Assembly (NCBI GenBank): GCA_903813345.2
Contig: CAIIXF020000009.1
Location: forward strand, 5,574,030 to 5,638,029
DNA: 64,000 bases
From: Owenia fusiformis
Lineage: Eukaryota; Annelida; Polychaeta; Sabellida; Oweniidae
Direction of reading: 5' to 3'
The translations under genes and the position numbers were made by a program. How positions within the stretch are numbered: position 1 is the stretch's first letter; each line of letters opens with the position of its first letter. Shown here piece after piece: positions 26,901 through 36,378 of the stretch. Below the pieces are notes generated by a model. It was not told the DNA's origin. It saw nothing but the letters and a program-made list of their open reading frames with translations, and did not search any database.

Positions 26901-27664
26901 GGTCCTCGATCCAATTATTTTACTACTATTCCCTCAATCGTCAATGCTAGACGGCTTAGCCTAAATGTTCAATTGATTGAGAGATAAAATGACTCAAGGT
27001 AACCAATAAAATCTTGCAATAAACATATTTCTAAATTGACGGTCGAGAATTGAATAGGCATCATCATATAGTATAGTTTTTGAGGCCAGGTGATCTAGGA
27101 CTTACTATGAATCATGGTCATTATTAAACCCCCTGTTAAATGTCGATGCAACAATCATATCAAATGGAATCTGTTGATATTATCGATAGAATGTTTCACT
27201 TTCTATATGATAGATATATAGATGTCACGCTTGTTGTTCATGGTTTCCATGAAAGCAGCATCCCCGGGCAGGATCCAATCCAATTATCATGAAGATTTTA
27301 TTTTTTCATCTATCTATATAATAGAGGCTATATAATTACCACTGTCAGTCCGTCTAACCTTAAGTTAATTCATAATGTTTTACTTTTCCGACTATAGGTG
27401 TCGCAGAGTGTCCAGGAAAATCTCTCCGTCTCGAATACGGTTATCAAAGAACTCGCTGGCCTGATCACGTCTCTAGCCCGTGTAGGCGGTCCAAGAGGGG
27501 ACTATTTGCTCGATCGAGTAGTGTTAAATCATCCGAACTTCACACAGGTGTATGCTGCAACGGCACCTAAGACTCAATTTCTTACCTCGCTGGGGAACAA
27601 GGAGGCGCTTGTGTGGTTACCAAAGCAAGCGATTTCAATGATTCAACCTGGCTATAGTTATTGA
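17935..27664 (+). CDS. Secreted LU (Ly6/uPAR)-ferritin-like fusion protein
   Basis: Eight coding exons: 17935-17959, 20333-20395, 23802-23887, 24281-24443, 24762-24955, 25158-25307, 25739-25861 and 27398-27664. They total 1,071 nt (356 residues plus stop), all GT-AG and in frame. Residues 1-22 are a signal peptide (VFIVVLCFAGYVA core). Residues 31-112 form an LU three-finger domain with 12 cysteines, opening C-Y-x-C and closing C-C-D-x-x-x-C-N. Residues about 117-141 are a Thr/Pro-rich linker likely to be O-glycosylated. Residues about 147-305 match ferritin, including S-M then Y-V-A-L...K-Y-F across helices A-B, W-x-S-x-L-E-A-L-E-x-A-L in helix C and I-K-E-L in helix D. About 50 unassigned residues follow. 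The helix C glutamate is kept, but the E27, E61/E62, H65 and Q141 equivalents are lost. A poly(A) signal is at 27,700. I know no family with this architecture. Confidence 0.75.
18148..18605. mobile_element. MITE with TAAAG-CCCC ends
   Basis: The left end 'gttaaaggccccatataaagtttaaacc' (in two blocks) is mirrored at the right by the reverse of 'taaagtccccgtctaaagtttga', giving imperfect terminal inverted repeats. The left end also matches the right end of the foldback element at about 1,935-1,975. An interior block with 'aatctttgcattggtgtt' recurs in reverse orientation at about 25,960-26,240. It lies in intron 1 of the LU-ferritin gene. Confidence 0.6.
19223..19635 (-). CDS. Possible small secreted or membrane protein, three exons
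   Basis: On minus, exons 19539-19635 (ATG at 19633-19635), 19328-19435 and 19223-19272 (stop TAG) join in frame to 84 residues. The start is hydrophobic (MFIIACVITATNLVTL), like a signal or anchor, and later segments contain five cysteines. The first donor (CG|gtaaga) is good; the acceptor before exon 2 has a weak pyrimidine tract. It would sit inside intron 1 of the LU-ferritin gene on the opposite strand. I recognise no family, and this may be a chance open stretch. Confidence 0.28.
21226..22204. mobile_element. Tc1/mariner-like element, degenerate
   Basis: Long inverted ends begin TACAGGGTGGTCAAAAAAA and continue through 'ggcaaccctaatttttcct', 'atctttgtcatt' and 'gtacatcattcaatttc'. The right end is the reverse complement with few changes. 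Both ends abut TA, the expected target duplication. At under 1 kb it is shorter than a full mariner, and its coding region on minus is broken. Confidence 0.85.
21275..21785 (-). pseudogene. Mariner-like transposase, C-terminal remnant
   Basis: On minus, 21546-21785 encodes residues typical of the mariner/IS630 catalytic half: W-F-Q-Q near the second-D region (the usual D-G-A is degraded), P-H-T, and A-P-H-S-P-D-M-A-P-F, the conserved SPDLxPxD block ending in W-G-x-x-K-D-R-V. The frame then shifts and the C-terminal tail continues at 21275-21499. Upstream transposase sequence (residues resembling G-S-F-T-F-D-D-A-N) is present in other frames. Inactive. Confidence 0.75.
23074..23465. mobile_element. 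MITE with CACTCTTAAAA ends
   Basis: Inverted ends: 'cactcttaaaaaatattactt' at the left and the reverse of 'cactcttaaaatgaattactt' at the right. The interior is a low-complexity field of 'aagtaatt' and 'ttacttaa' motifs. It lies in intron 2 of the LU-ferritin gene. Confidence 0.7.
23560..23698. repeat. Inverted repeat, about 30-bp arms
   Basis: 'catttacttcagagtataat' (about 23,569) pairs with 'attatactctgaagtaaatg' (about 23,667), plus outer 'gctcaa' / 'ttgagt' matches. It is a small foldback unit in the same intron. Confidence 0.6.
25960..26240. repeat. Reverse-oriented copy of the 18,148 MITE family
   Basis: 'ttcccgccatttt', 'aacaccaatgcaaagatt', 'cttcaatgttttaccat' and 'ggcaaaaactttgtga' are reverse complements of blocks at 18,220-18,440, in mirror order. 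It lies in the intron before the last LU-ferritin exon. The two copies are about 7.7 kb apart in opposite orientation, so they could pair within one pre-mRNA. Confidence 0.6.
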
Positions 27665-27699
27665 ATCCAATTTTTTGTTAATGTACCAGTGAAACTATA

Positions 27700-27705
27700 A
27701 ATAAA
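27700..27705 (+). terminator. Poly(A) signal AATAAA, LU-ferritin gene
   Basis: AATAAA lies 36 nt after the TGA stop, followed by further overlapping AATAAA-like motifs. The 3' UTR would be very short. Confidence 0.55.
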
Positions 27706-27719
27706 AAAATAAAATAAAA

Positions 27720-30700
27720 ATTAAACCACTGTGAGTCTCATTTTGTTGTTAATTGTTCATCATGAGTTTTTACATAAACATAGTATGGATTTCGAGAAAT
27801 TGTGAGGCTAAGATACAATAGAAATGCAAATATATAATCTAATATAACAAGGGACGGACCTTAATTCAGAATGAAAATCACAGAGCGGAGTCTATATTAT
27901 GGTTATTTCATATACTTCGATCTGCTCAATTACATTCGTAGGGAGAGAGGGTTCGGAGAGCTCGTGCGACCCTCCCCCCCAAAAAAAGAAATCTTGACTA
28001 AAAAATCGAACCCACCTTTTCCGGCAACTATGCGAACCCCCCAAATTCTGAGTTAATTTTTTGAAGTATTTCAGTAATTTAACGGTTTTTGGTTGCCTTA
28101 GATATTCGAGGTACAAATGTTTATGTAAGATTTATAACTTTATCTTGGGTAAAAAAGACTTCAAGGATACAGAAAAAACGATGGGCGATAACAGGTTTCT
28201 ACTTCGCATTTTAGGCATGAAATACTGATCTAATACCATCTAAAGGAATCCAATTGTACAAATGAAGCATACTTACCGAGTATAAATTGTCAGATTGGGA
28301 TAAAACGTCAAAATGGTCCCTAATTTATGATATAAATCAGAGAATTTTGAACATGTGAAAGTTCAGTGATGCGATGCACGTGATGCACCAAAGTTCTGAG
28401 CGCTAGAAAATTCTATTTTTGGTCAGGAGTCACTTTCAAAATTGTTTTCTTTCATTGGAACTCACATTTTTGCTAATACTAATGTTTTGTCTCCTATTTA
28501 TTTGAAGAGACATTGTGCAAGTAATGGAAAATACAAGACAATTGAATTACACAACCTATGCTTGGATTAAATTGGGGGGGGTCTATGTCTGATAATGTCC
28601 TTGAGCTATTTATTTTGGATTAAATTTTCTGACGTATCCAGAAAGTGGCAAAAACTTAAAATGTAAAGGGATTTTAACAGGCCTTTGTTGAAAAAAGGTT
28701 CTAGATTTCTGCCTTTAACTGTTCCAAATGAACGAAATTGGTAAAAACATTGTGATATTTCACTTTGATTTTGCTCTTGCAAATGTTTTGCAAAGGTATA
28801 CTTTTAATTCCAGCAAACAAAAAAAGTATTCAAAAAATTAAAACAAACAACCCAAAATAGATAAAAATTAAGATAGACCTTTTATTTCATTAACAAGATA
28901 CTTTTTTAATTCAACCAAAATTTCGTTTGTACAATTTCAATATTGAGAGACCTAAATACGTTGTGTTTATGTCATTTTGTTCCAATGAGGTTCGGATAGA
29001 TGTTTCATTTCATTCCGAACGATACCAGGAACAAAAGAAGTGTCTAATGTGTTTTCTAAAACAATATAGAGAAATGTATATATTTATTTCAAATTGTAGT
29101 GTTACCATTCAAAAGATGATCATTAAATTGACAATGTGTAAATTTTTTAGATTTTTTGGATGACTGGTTTAAGAGAAACGTGTGTTCAAATTTAAGCTAA
29201 ATTGGCATTAAGCAAATTAAGCAGAGATTAAGCAAAGTTTCAGGTAGGTTATCGCAAACAATTACAGACCAGACAGTTATATCTTGGATTATGACTATTT
29301 TCTGACCTTGAAGACAGGCCATTCACTATCTCAAAGAAAATTATATACAATAATTAAAAAGTCAAATGGACTTGGAATATTTAACTAGCAATGTTACAAT
29401 GTTTAATGCATTACATTTCTTTATCAAATAGTTCTTGAAAGATAAACTCTAAATTGCTCAAAGATTAGTGTTCCCCATGTTATTCCTCCATTGAATAATC
29501 TCATGTTATCCATTGGTTTCAGTATATTTTGGTCATCCAAATTCAGTATCTTTAAAGTCCCTGGAGCAATCAACTTTTCCTTTTAGGAAGGAGGTTGTGT
29601 ATGATATGGATTATAGTAAAGATGCCCTCGGACGGTCGCACATGCATCGTTCGCTACCCGGGGTTCGCTATGCCCTGATTAAAAGTACTGTATTACTTTT
29701 TGTTCAATACGAGAATATTAATTGGATTCTAATTCATGTCAAATATGCTACCTGTCATTTAGTAATTACTAAACACTCCAATAGAAAGTGTGACGTTTTG
29801 TTGGCCTCGTGCGTCTATCAAGCTGTGACCGCTACTTCACTAACTGACGTGTGCTTGTATTATACGCGTACAACATCCATCTCATCCGCTCCACCTTCGT
29901 ATGCACGTGCACGCTTTACAAACGCTCTCAGAAAACATGGAGGTTGAGGAAATAAACTAAAAGCGTATGATGTCTTTTTTCATCGAGTTTTTGTTTGTTT
30001 AGCAAAAACGTGTGCTGTGATTAGATGAGCACGATATTAAGATCGTTTCCCAGGGCTTTGTTTTATCAAACGGAAGTCAGGCCATCCCTCTTTGCCATGC
30101 GTATGCATGCCACCGTCGAAACTGATGCACGTCACTAAACACCCCTAGATGAGAATACGTTCGCTGAATGTATTATAACATGTTAACTAATAGCTAAATG
30201 TTGTCTCTTCACAAGGTGTATGCGTGAGAATGGGGTCAGATTGCTCCTTTCAATAATTTGGTTTTGCTTCTTTAAAGAGGAACTAGGTTCTGACCCTCGG
30301 TGGTAGTAGGGTGAAATCAATTTTGGGATGAAAGTCCCGAATCATTGGATCATGATGTGGGGCAATCGTTTTTTAATCCGTTAATGCATTCCATGATAAA
30401 CATTCGTCATTCGGAACATTTTCTCCCATTTTACTTAGGTATTTTCTTTGATATAATTAGAGGCAGAATTTAGACAAATATGACATTGTATATATTGGTA
30501 TATGATGACGTATAATAAAAGTAGAAATGTTTAATATGAAATTATGCATGTCTGTGTATACGTTTACTCCAAAATTTTAACTAATTAATTTGGCAAATTC
30601 AAGTTGAAATGTATCAAAATAACAAAAATATAGTGAAATGTGTTTATTAATTTTGACATTTTGATACGAGAGCGCCCCTTGGCTGAGTGGGTACCCAGTA

Positions 30701-30855
30701 ATGAAAATTACAAATCGTGCCGAGATAATTTCTAACTCAGAATTTGCAAATGTCTAATAAACATAACCCTTTCGAATACATTTTCTAGAGTCGCAATATT
30801 GTTTGGAAAGGACAGGAGTCAATAAATATGATGATTAGCCTAGATATAGCTATAT
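27720..30855. other. Intergenic with one palindromic-MITE copy
   Basis: About 28,830-29,190 is a reverse-oriented partial copy of the element found at 44,479 and 50,649 ('tattgagagacctaaa', 'tgttccaatgaggttcgga', 'ggtttaagagaaacgtgtg'). A 144-codon open frame at 29,513-29,947 (plus) shows no domain, signal peptide or splice logic that I recognise, and I do not call it a gene. Confidence 0.5.
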
Positions 30856-30859
30856 ACAA

Positions 30860-30865
30860 TTTATT
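30860..30865 (-). terminator. Candidate poly(A) signal for HELT
   Basis: TTTATT on plus (AATAAA on minus) lies about 590 bp past the HELT stop. It is a candidate only, since this AT-rich DNA contains other matches. Confidence 0.3.
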
Positions 30866-31236
30866 TAAACACGATATACATACAATTACATCCTTTTAGC
30901 AAAAATAAACATCAATATTTACAGAAACAATTACAAAATGAAATAATAAATTATTTGCTTTCTGTTTTGATAAAATATTTGTTCACATTGCACAGCTCCC
31001 GGCGTTAAGTCAAGCGATATTTTGCACGCCATCGCAAAATATTGCGTGCGATAAAAATGATCGCAGTTAGTGTTTCTCCTTTGTAGTAGCTATATACACA
31101 TGAATATTACAATAAGCACATTGCAGTATTTACATTTGAAGTGGTATTTACAACTTATTAAATAATGACTACGTACACTCATCACAATAGCAGATTTATA
31201 TAAAACTGCCTGTTATAATCTCCGAATACAGATAAT

Positions 31237-31368
31237 AGGGAGTTTAAGCTTGCATATAGAATCGAAACGCCAACCTATACATATGACCAATCGCCCATAC
31301 AAATGCATTGCTTCAAAATTTTCCGTTCGCGTTTAGGTTGTGAAAAACATTGCAAGCTTAAACTCCCT
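31237..31368. repeat. 18-bp perfect inverted repeat in HELT 3' UTR
   Basis: AGGGAGTTTAAGCTTGCA at 31,237-31,254 and its exact reverse complement at 31,351-31,368 flank about 96 bp. It lies just downstream of the HELT stop on minus. It is either a tiny MITE or a transcript-level stem in the 3' UTR. Confidence 0.75.
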
Positions 31369-31456
31369 AATGTTGGAACCGATCATCCTTCAAGATCGGG
31401 TGGCTTTACTGCTTAGCAGTTATGGAAAGAATTGGAATACCCTTGGACCAAGGGTG

Positions 31457-34400
31457 CTACCGATGCATGCCCAAAGGTCTGCTGAATGCAGAAATGTGCA
31501 TTTCCTTTGTATTTCCACTCGGAAGTCTAGATGATCCATGTTCATAATTTGAAAGACTGTCTGGGAATAAGCCTGGTTTCATTAAAGGGTGGGGTCCCCC
31601 TAATGGCGTTGTCCCTAAACCATATCCACCGGGGGTTATGGGTGACACTATCTCAGGTAGTAGCTGGGGGAGTTTGGTGTGGGGTTGTGACATCCTTGGA
31701 ACGACGATATGTGGCGCCACTGTCTGAGATTGCGCACGTGATACGGAGTAAGGTGAAAATCTTATTGGTTGACGAGAAGTCGCAACAGTGGTTCCGGCAT
31801 ACGGAAGCCTCCCAGTGGGCGGTGGCACATGTGACTCATTATGTAGAAGACTAACGGTGCTTGTGACACTAGAGGGATGGTCAGTTACTGTTTGGGTGGT
31901 GGATAGAGCCGGTGTGCTTGTTACTGGACTGCCTTTTTTGTTGCGATACATATTACCGCCACTAACCGACGCATCTGGTCGGAAACGGGTCCGTAGGTAA
32001 CTGACGATGCGCACGCATCGTGTATTGTTAACATCGATACCTTCAACATCAGACATGTAGTTAATGATTTGCCGCATGCAATCACTGTATCCAGTTTGGT
32101 AGTGATGCATGAAATCCGTCCACACGTCTGAACTATACCAATCACCTGTAACAAAATTAAAAGTGCCTTAACTTTTTTTCTTTTTTATTGAAATCAATGT
32201 AACATATTAATATTTACAGTTTGCAGTGGCTATGACACCCAAGAGGGAGTATTAGGTGCCACAGTGTGTGTTTACAATGATTTGTGATATATTATAAAAA
32301 GTGTACATGAAATCGCGTAAAGTATGATATTGTACATAAGTGAGAAAATAAACTGATTTGGTGAAAATGGTATACAATATGTATAGCATACTACCCTGCG
32401 TGCAAAGTCTAGTTAAACTACACGACGGAGCTCTCTTTTAAGAAGTGAAGTCCAACGAATGCAAAGGGTAATAGCATACTATAATGCGGTGCATATAAAT
32501 AGTACGGGAACCTGGTGCGTGGCAAGATGGTCACCTAAGCAAGACATGTACAAAGTCTCGTCGAATTCACTCATGATAACAAATCCAAATCATTCACCAA
32601 TTTTGGCTCACAACACACATGGGGTTTCTCCTTTTCAACGAGATTAGTTAATGTTATAATTGGGAGACAACTGTCATGAACCATTCTAGGTCCACACGAC
32701 CATTTTGCCCAAGGTCGCCCTATATTAGTCCCAAAAGTAAAAACGTACCATTTTCGAATCTGGTCCCAATCTCGGTAGACTGTATTGCTCTTAAGTATTC
32801 GACTGTCATCTCAAGAATTTCAGCCTTTTCTAGTTTTCCCGAAGACTGGAAAATAAATATTATACGCTATATATACCAAGCCCTATATTTAAGTTTTGTG
32901 GTACTAGAGATAACATCATGTAATTAGTTAGTTACAATTAGAGTGTCTAACGTTACAAATGTATGTACAAATTTAAAACGATTTAAGACAAAGTGAGGTC
33001 CTAATTTATCATTAAAGACATAATAAATGTGACATCTTTTACTGAAGTTCACGAGGCACGCTATTTTTGATGAGTTTTTTCCCTATTAAAAATTCACCCT
33101 TTGTAATTTATTTAATGATTTAGAAGTAATTAACAAGTTGTCAATGGGCATGGTGGTTTTAGATGTGGCTGGGGGAGAAGTAAAGTCGGATAAAACATAC
33201 GTTTTTTCAGATTATCTTTGGGATTGGCGCGTGTGCGGCGTGCGCGTCACAATCGTGCGCAAATTGTACATGCGCGTGTCAGATACTACACTCGTGTGAG
33301 CATATACATTGGAGTGTCCCTATACACCTGAATAATTATGATAGCGACAGAATACAAGGGAATCCATTGTCTCTTTGGTATAATGACCCATATATAGTCT
33401 TTTGATACTGCTTTGTCTGTGTTGTATGGTTTCCTGCGAAAAAAACTTTCTTCCGTACACTTCTTTAGAATTTGAACCAATTGGGTTTGTAGAACCAGAT
33501 TTCTTGGACTCTGTGGAAGAACTAACTTATGAACAGTAATGAACCAAGACCTACTAGTATAAAGATAACCCATTTGAAAGATAATAAATAAACTACATGT
33601 ACTTGTCGTACCAAATAAATCTGATCTGTTTACAGTGTGTGTTGTTGTTGTGTTGTTGTTGTTCTGAGGATAGAAATAAATAAGGAAACAATAACATGTT
33701 TATTTCATCTCGTTTGTAGTGCGTTAACATCCCAATAAAGTCTTAGTGAGAAACATTAGTCGGGATAACATATTGACGTCAGGCCCTGGAACGTTGTTGT
33801 TGGACGTTGTTATCTGATTTTATTAAAAGAATCAGATGAAAGGGCGTTTTCTTTTTTGTTTTACTCAAAATTCAAACGCTAATTACACATCGGGTCAAAT
33901 TAAAATATCCGAGCAAAATTCTGTATTTCGGGTTATTGGATTTTTTTCATTTTAACTGCGAATGTTATTATAAAAAAGCCTTTTCACCTGGTGCTTTTAA
34001 AAAGAAAACAATAAATAAAAGATTGACCTTTTAGGGGACTACTATTTACATTAACTTCACTTTATCTTAATAAAACCTGTTACGTCCCCGCATAAATTAT
34101 CATGTCGGTGGTAACGTTTTTTTTTATTTCTGAAAAGAGAATTATGAAAAATATGCCAAGATGTGACGTACATTAAAAAAGTATGAAATCAGAATCTTGT
34201 GATTTTAGAAAAGAATGAAGTCTGTAATCGATTTTACAAGAAAGTGTCACGGAAGAAACAAGACATTGGCCTCATTTTATATTGAGGTAATATAAAAAGT
34301 AGGCCGACATTATTGTGATTAATGTGCATATTATGAACGTATTGCTCATTCACTGAACGAAACGGCACTTCCCGCTGAAATCACCGGGTATTGATTTTTC

Positions 34401-35379
34401 CCTTGATTTACGGATCAAAATTACATTTATTGTTGATGTTGTTAAATACTTTGTGTAGTTAAGATGAATCGAAAGATGGAAGGACTAGTATTGCAATTAG
34501 TTTTTCACGCAATTATTGTACCAGCTGTAATTTTTGAATATGAACAATTTCTGGAATTTCTTTAAGACAGATGCAGACGATGTTAGAAAAATTTGAAAGT
34601 AGATCTAGTCACCTGTTTTGCGAATGCCGCGGGGACAGTTTGGCTCAGTTCCGCAAGGCAATTGTTTATCCTGTCTCTTCGACGTTTCTCGATGACTTTA
34701 TGTGACGTCTGTTCCTGTAAGGTGAAGGCTAACACATTTTAAAATTTGTAAAATAAAATTTGATTGTCATGCTATCATCAAAAACCCAAATTGCAAACTT
34801 TTGAAGATTGCAAACAAACCGGAAATCAGATCTTCACGATCGAATGTCACTAATCCACCCGACCATGTCACCAATGAATAGTTTACATAGGTCTATACAT
34901 TAGACATTTCATTTATGTTTTTGTAATATTAATGTTTTGAAACACTATTTATATGTACAGGTGATAAATTGAATTTTAAATTATTGAGGAAGTTTGTAGT
35001 AATTTATCAACCTGAGTATAATCAAATGTGCGATTCATATAAAATATTATTTTACATTATCAGTAGACTGATAGTGTCCTAACTGAGGATTACATAATCA
35101 TAAAATTAATCTTTGAAGTCTGCTTTCTATATATCCGATTCTCTTATTCATTGTGAATACAATTTTTAGTTGAAAAAAACGTATATATAGGCCTATAAAG
35201 TTAACATAATTTGAAAACTAGCTAACAAACAGATTGTGTTAAATAATTTCAATATTTATACTTACTTTGACTTTTTGTGAATCTATTTTTACTAGCATCC
35301 ATCAATAAAGAAATAAAAAATAAATTAATTTACAAACCTGCTTCTCCGGCATTTCTTCGCTCATTTCTCTTGTCACCAT
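31457..35379 (-). CDS. HELT: bHLH-Orange transcriptional repressor, HELT-like
   Basis: Four exons on minus: 35338-35379 (ATG), 34613-34714, 32749-32845 and 31457-32145, giving 309 residues. Exons 2-3 encode the bHLH domain (about residues 18-70): basic region S-H-K-V-I-E-K-R-R-R-D-R-I-N, helix 1, and S-S-G-K-L-E-K-A-E-I-L-E-M-T-V in helix 2. The basic region has neither the HES proline nor the HEY glycine, and both this and the K-L-E-K-A-E-I-L-E-M run fit HELT. Exon 4 begins with an Orange domain (about residues 87-130: H-Y-Q-T-G-Y-S-D-C-M then N-Y-M-S-D-V-E-G), followed by a Ser/Thr/Pro-rich tail with no WRPW or YRPW end. Family members bind E-box-like sites in the nucleus and repress transcription; vertebrate HELT acts in midbrain GABAergic neurogenesis. 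Role here is inferred from homology. Confidence 0.88.
33228..33278. promoter_or_regulatory. CGCGTG (class C) sites in HELT intron 2
   Basis: CGCGTG occurs at 33,228-33,233 and 33,273-33,278 within a locally GC-rich patch in otherwise AT-rich intron. CACGCG/CGCGTG is the class C site used by HES-family repressors. Whether it is used here is inference. Confidence 0.3.
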
Positions 35380-35815
35380 CGACGTCTCTTTTTGGTTTTC
35401 CACTTTTCCCAAGCCTCCGCAGTATCTTTTTAATAAACTTTTGTGGAATACTTTTAACAGATTGAATAATCTTGAAAAAGTCTTAATTTGGCTTGATGAT
35501 TTAATATATCTTATTCTCTCTCTCTTTCCTAGTTCATTATTTCCAGTGATTTTCGCGTGAACAATGATCGAACCTAGTGCAAATTAAAATAAAATTTCAA
35601 AGAGATAATTTCCTTTATATGGGAAGGCTGGCTATCGCATGCTGGTATCATGGTATCATGTGTTTTGTTTCTAATTGGACGACACTTTCGGTTAAGATGT
35701 GGACAATATGCCAGGGATCATACTAGACCCATCCTAGCGTAATGGAAGCTTGTACGGTCGTGTGACTGCTTATTTAATCAGCACGGTTGCATTGTAAACC
35801 TACCTAAATGAGCGG

Positions 35816-35880
35816 CGTTCGCACACGCGCAATGCATAATGGACTCGTGTGAGTGGCACGCGCCGCACGACGCAAGTAAA
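35816..35880. promoter_or_regulatory. CACGCG cluster upstream of HELT
   Basis: CACGCG at 35,824-35,829 and 35,857-35,862 lie in a GC-rich island about 450-480 bp upstream of the HELT ATG. HES/HEY/HELT-type repressors bind this class C motif, so negative autoregulation is a reasonable guess. No start site or TATA box could be fixed. Confidence 0.35.
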
Positions 35881-36174
35881 TTATGGGCGTGTAGTACGCC
35901 CTTTGAATCGTGAGAAATAGCTTATCCATAGTCTATCTAAAACCAGTAAATTATAAGTTATTTCAATTACACAACCAGACAGTTTTTCTGACCGGATTAA
36001 AATAATATATAGGCCTCTTATTATGCGATCAATAGTAGTGTTCTAATAACATACACAAACACCAGGAATGTAGAATGCGAAAATATCATTCCACGTGTAT
36101 CTTCTATCACTGCCGTTTAATTGCTGTTCGTAAGATAATACCATCAATTAAAACCGGGTATTGTTTCACTTTTC

Positions 36175-36378
36175 TTATCCAGTCTCAACGCAAGTGGACA
36201 GTTTATGTCCACACGAGGAGAAACGGGGGCGAAACATCTGCCGAAAGGACATGTCTCGTGAAGCGCCATTGCATTGGCGAAATTTATCGTTACAGGTGCC
36301 ATATCCACTGCCGATCACTATAATACAACCGGGTTTTCTGTACTTCAGACCCTCAGTGTATCGCCTCTTGGGTGACAC
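36175..36378. other. GC-elevated segment open on both strands; unassigned
   Basis: Between 36,175 and 36,378 base composition rises and long frames are open on both strands. On plus, a strong acceptor ('tttcttatccag') precedes the segment. On minus, the frame ends in a Cys-rich tail with spacing C-x10-C-x6-C-x19-C-x6-C before a TAA at 36,175. Either could be an exon of an unmodelled gene. I recognise no domain on either strand. Confidence 0.25.

Noticed and set aside
29513-29947. 144-codon open frame on plus
   Set aside because: No recognisable domain, signal peptide, upstream or downstream exon, or composition change. It could be chance in a long intergenic stretch.
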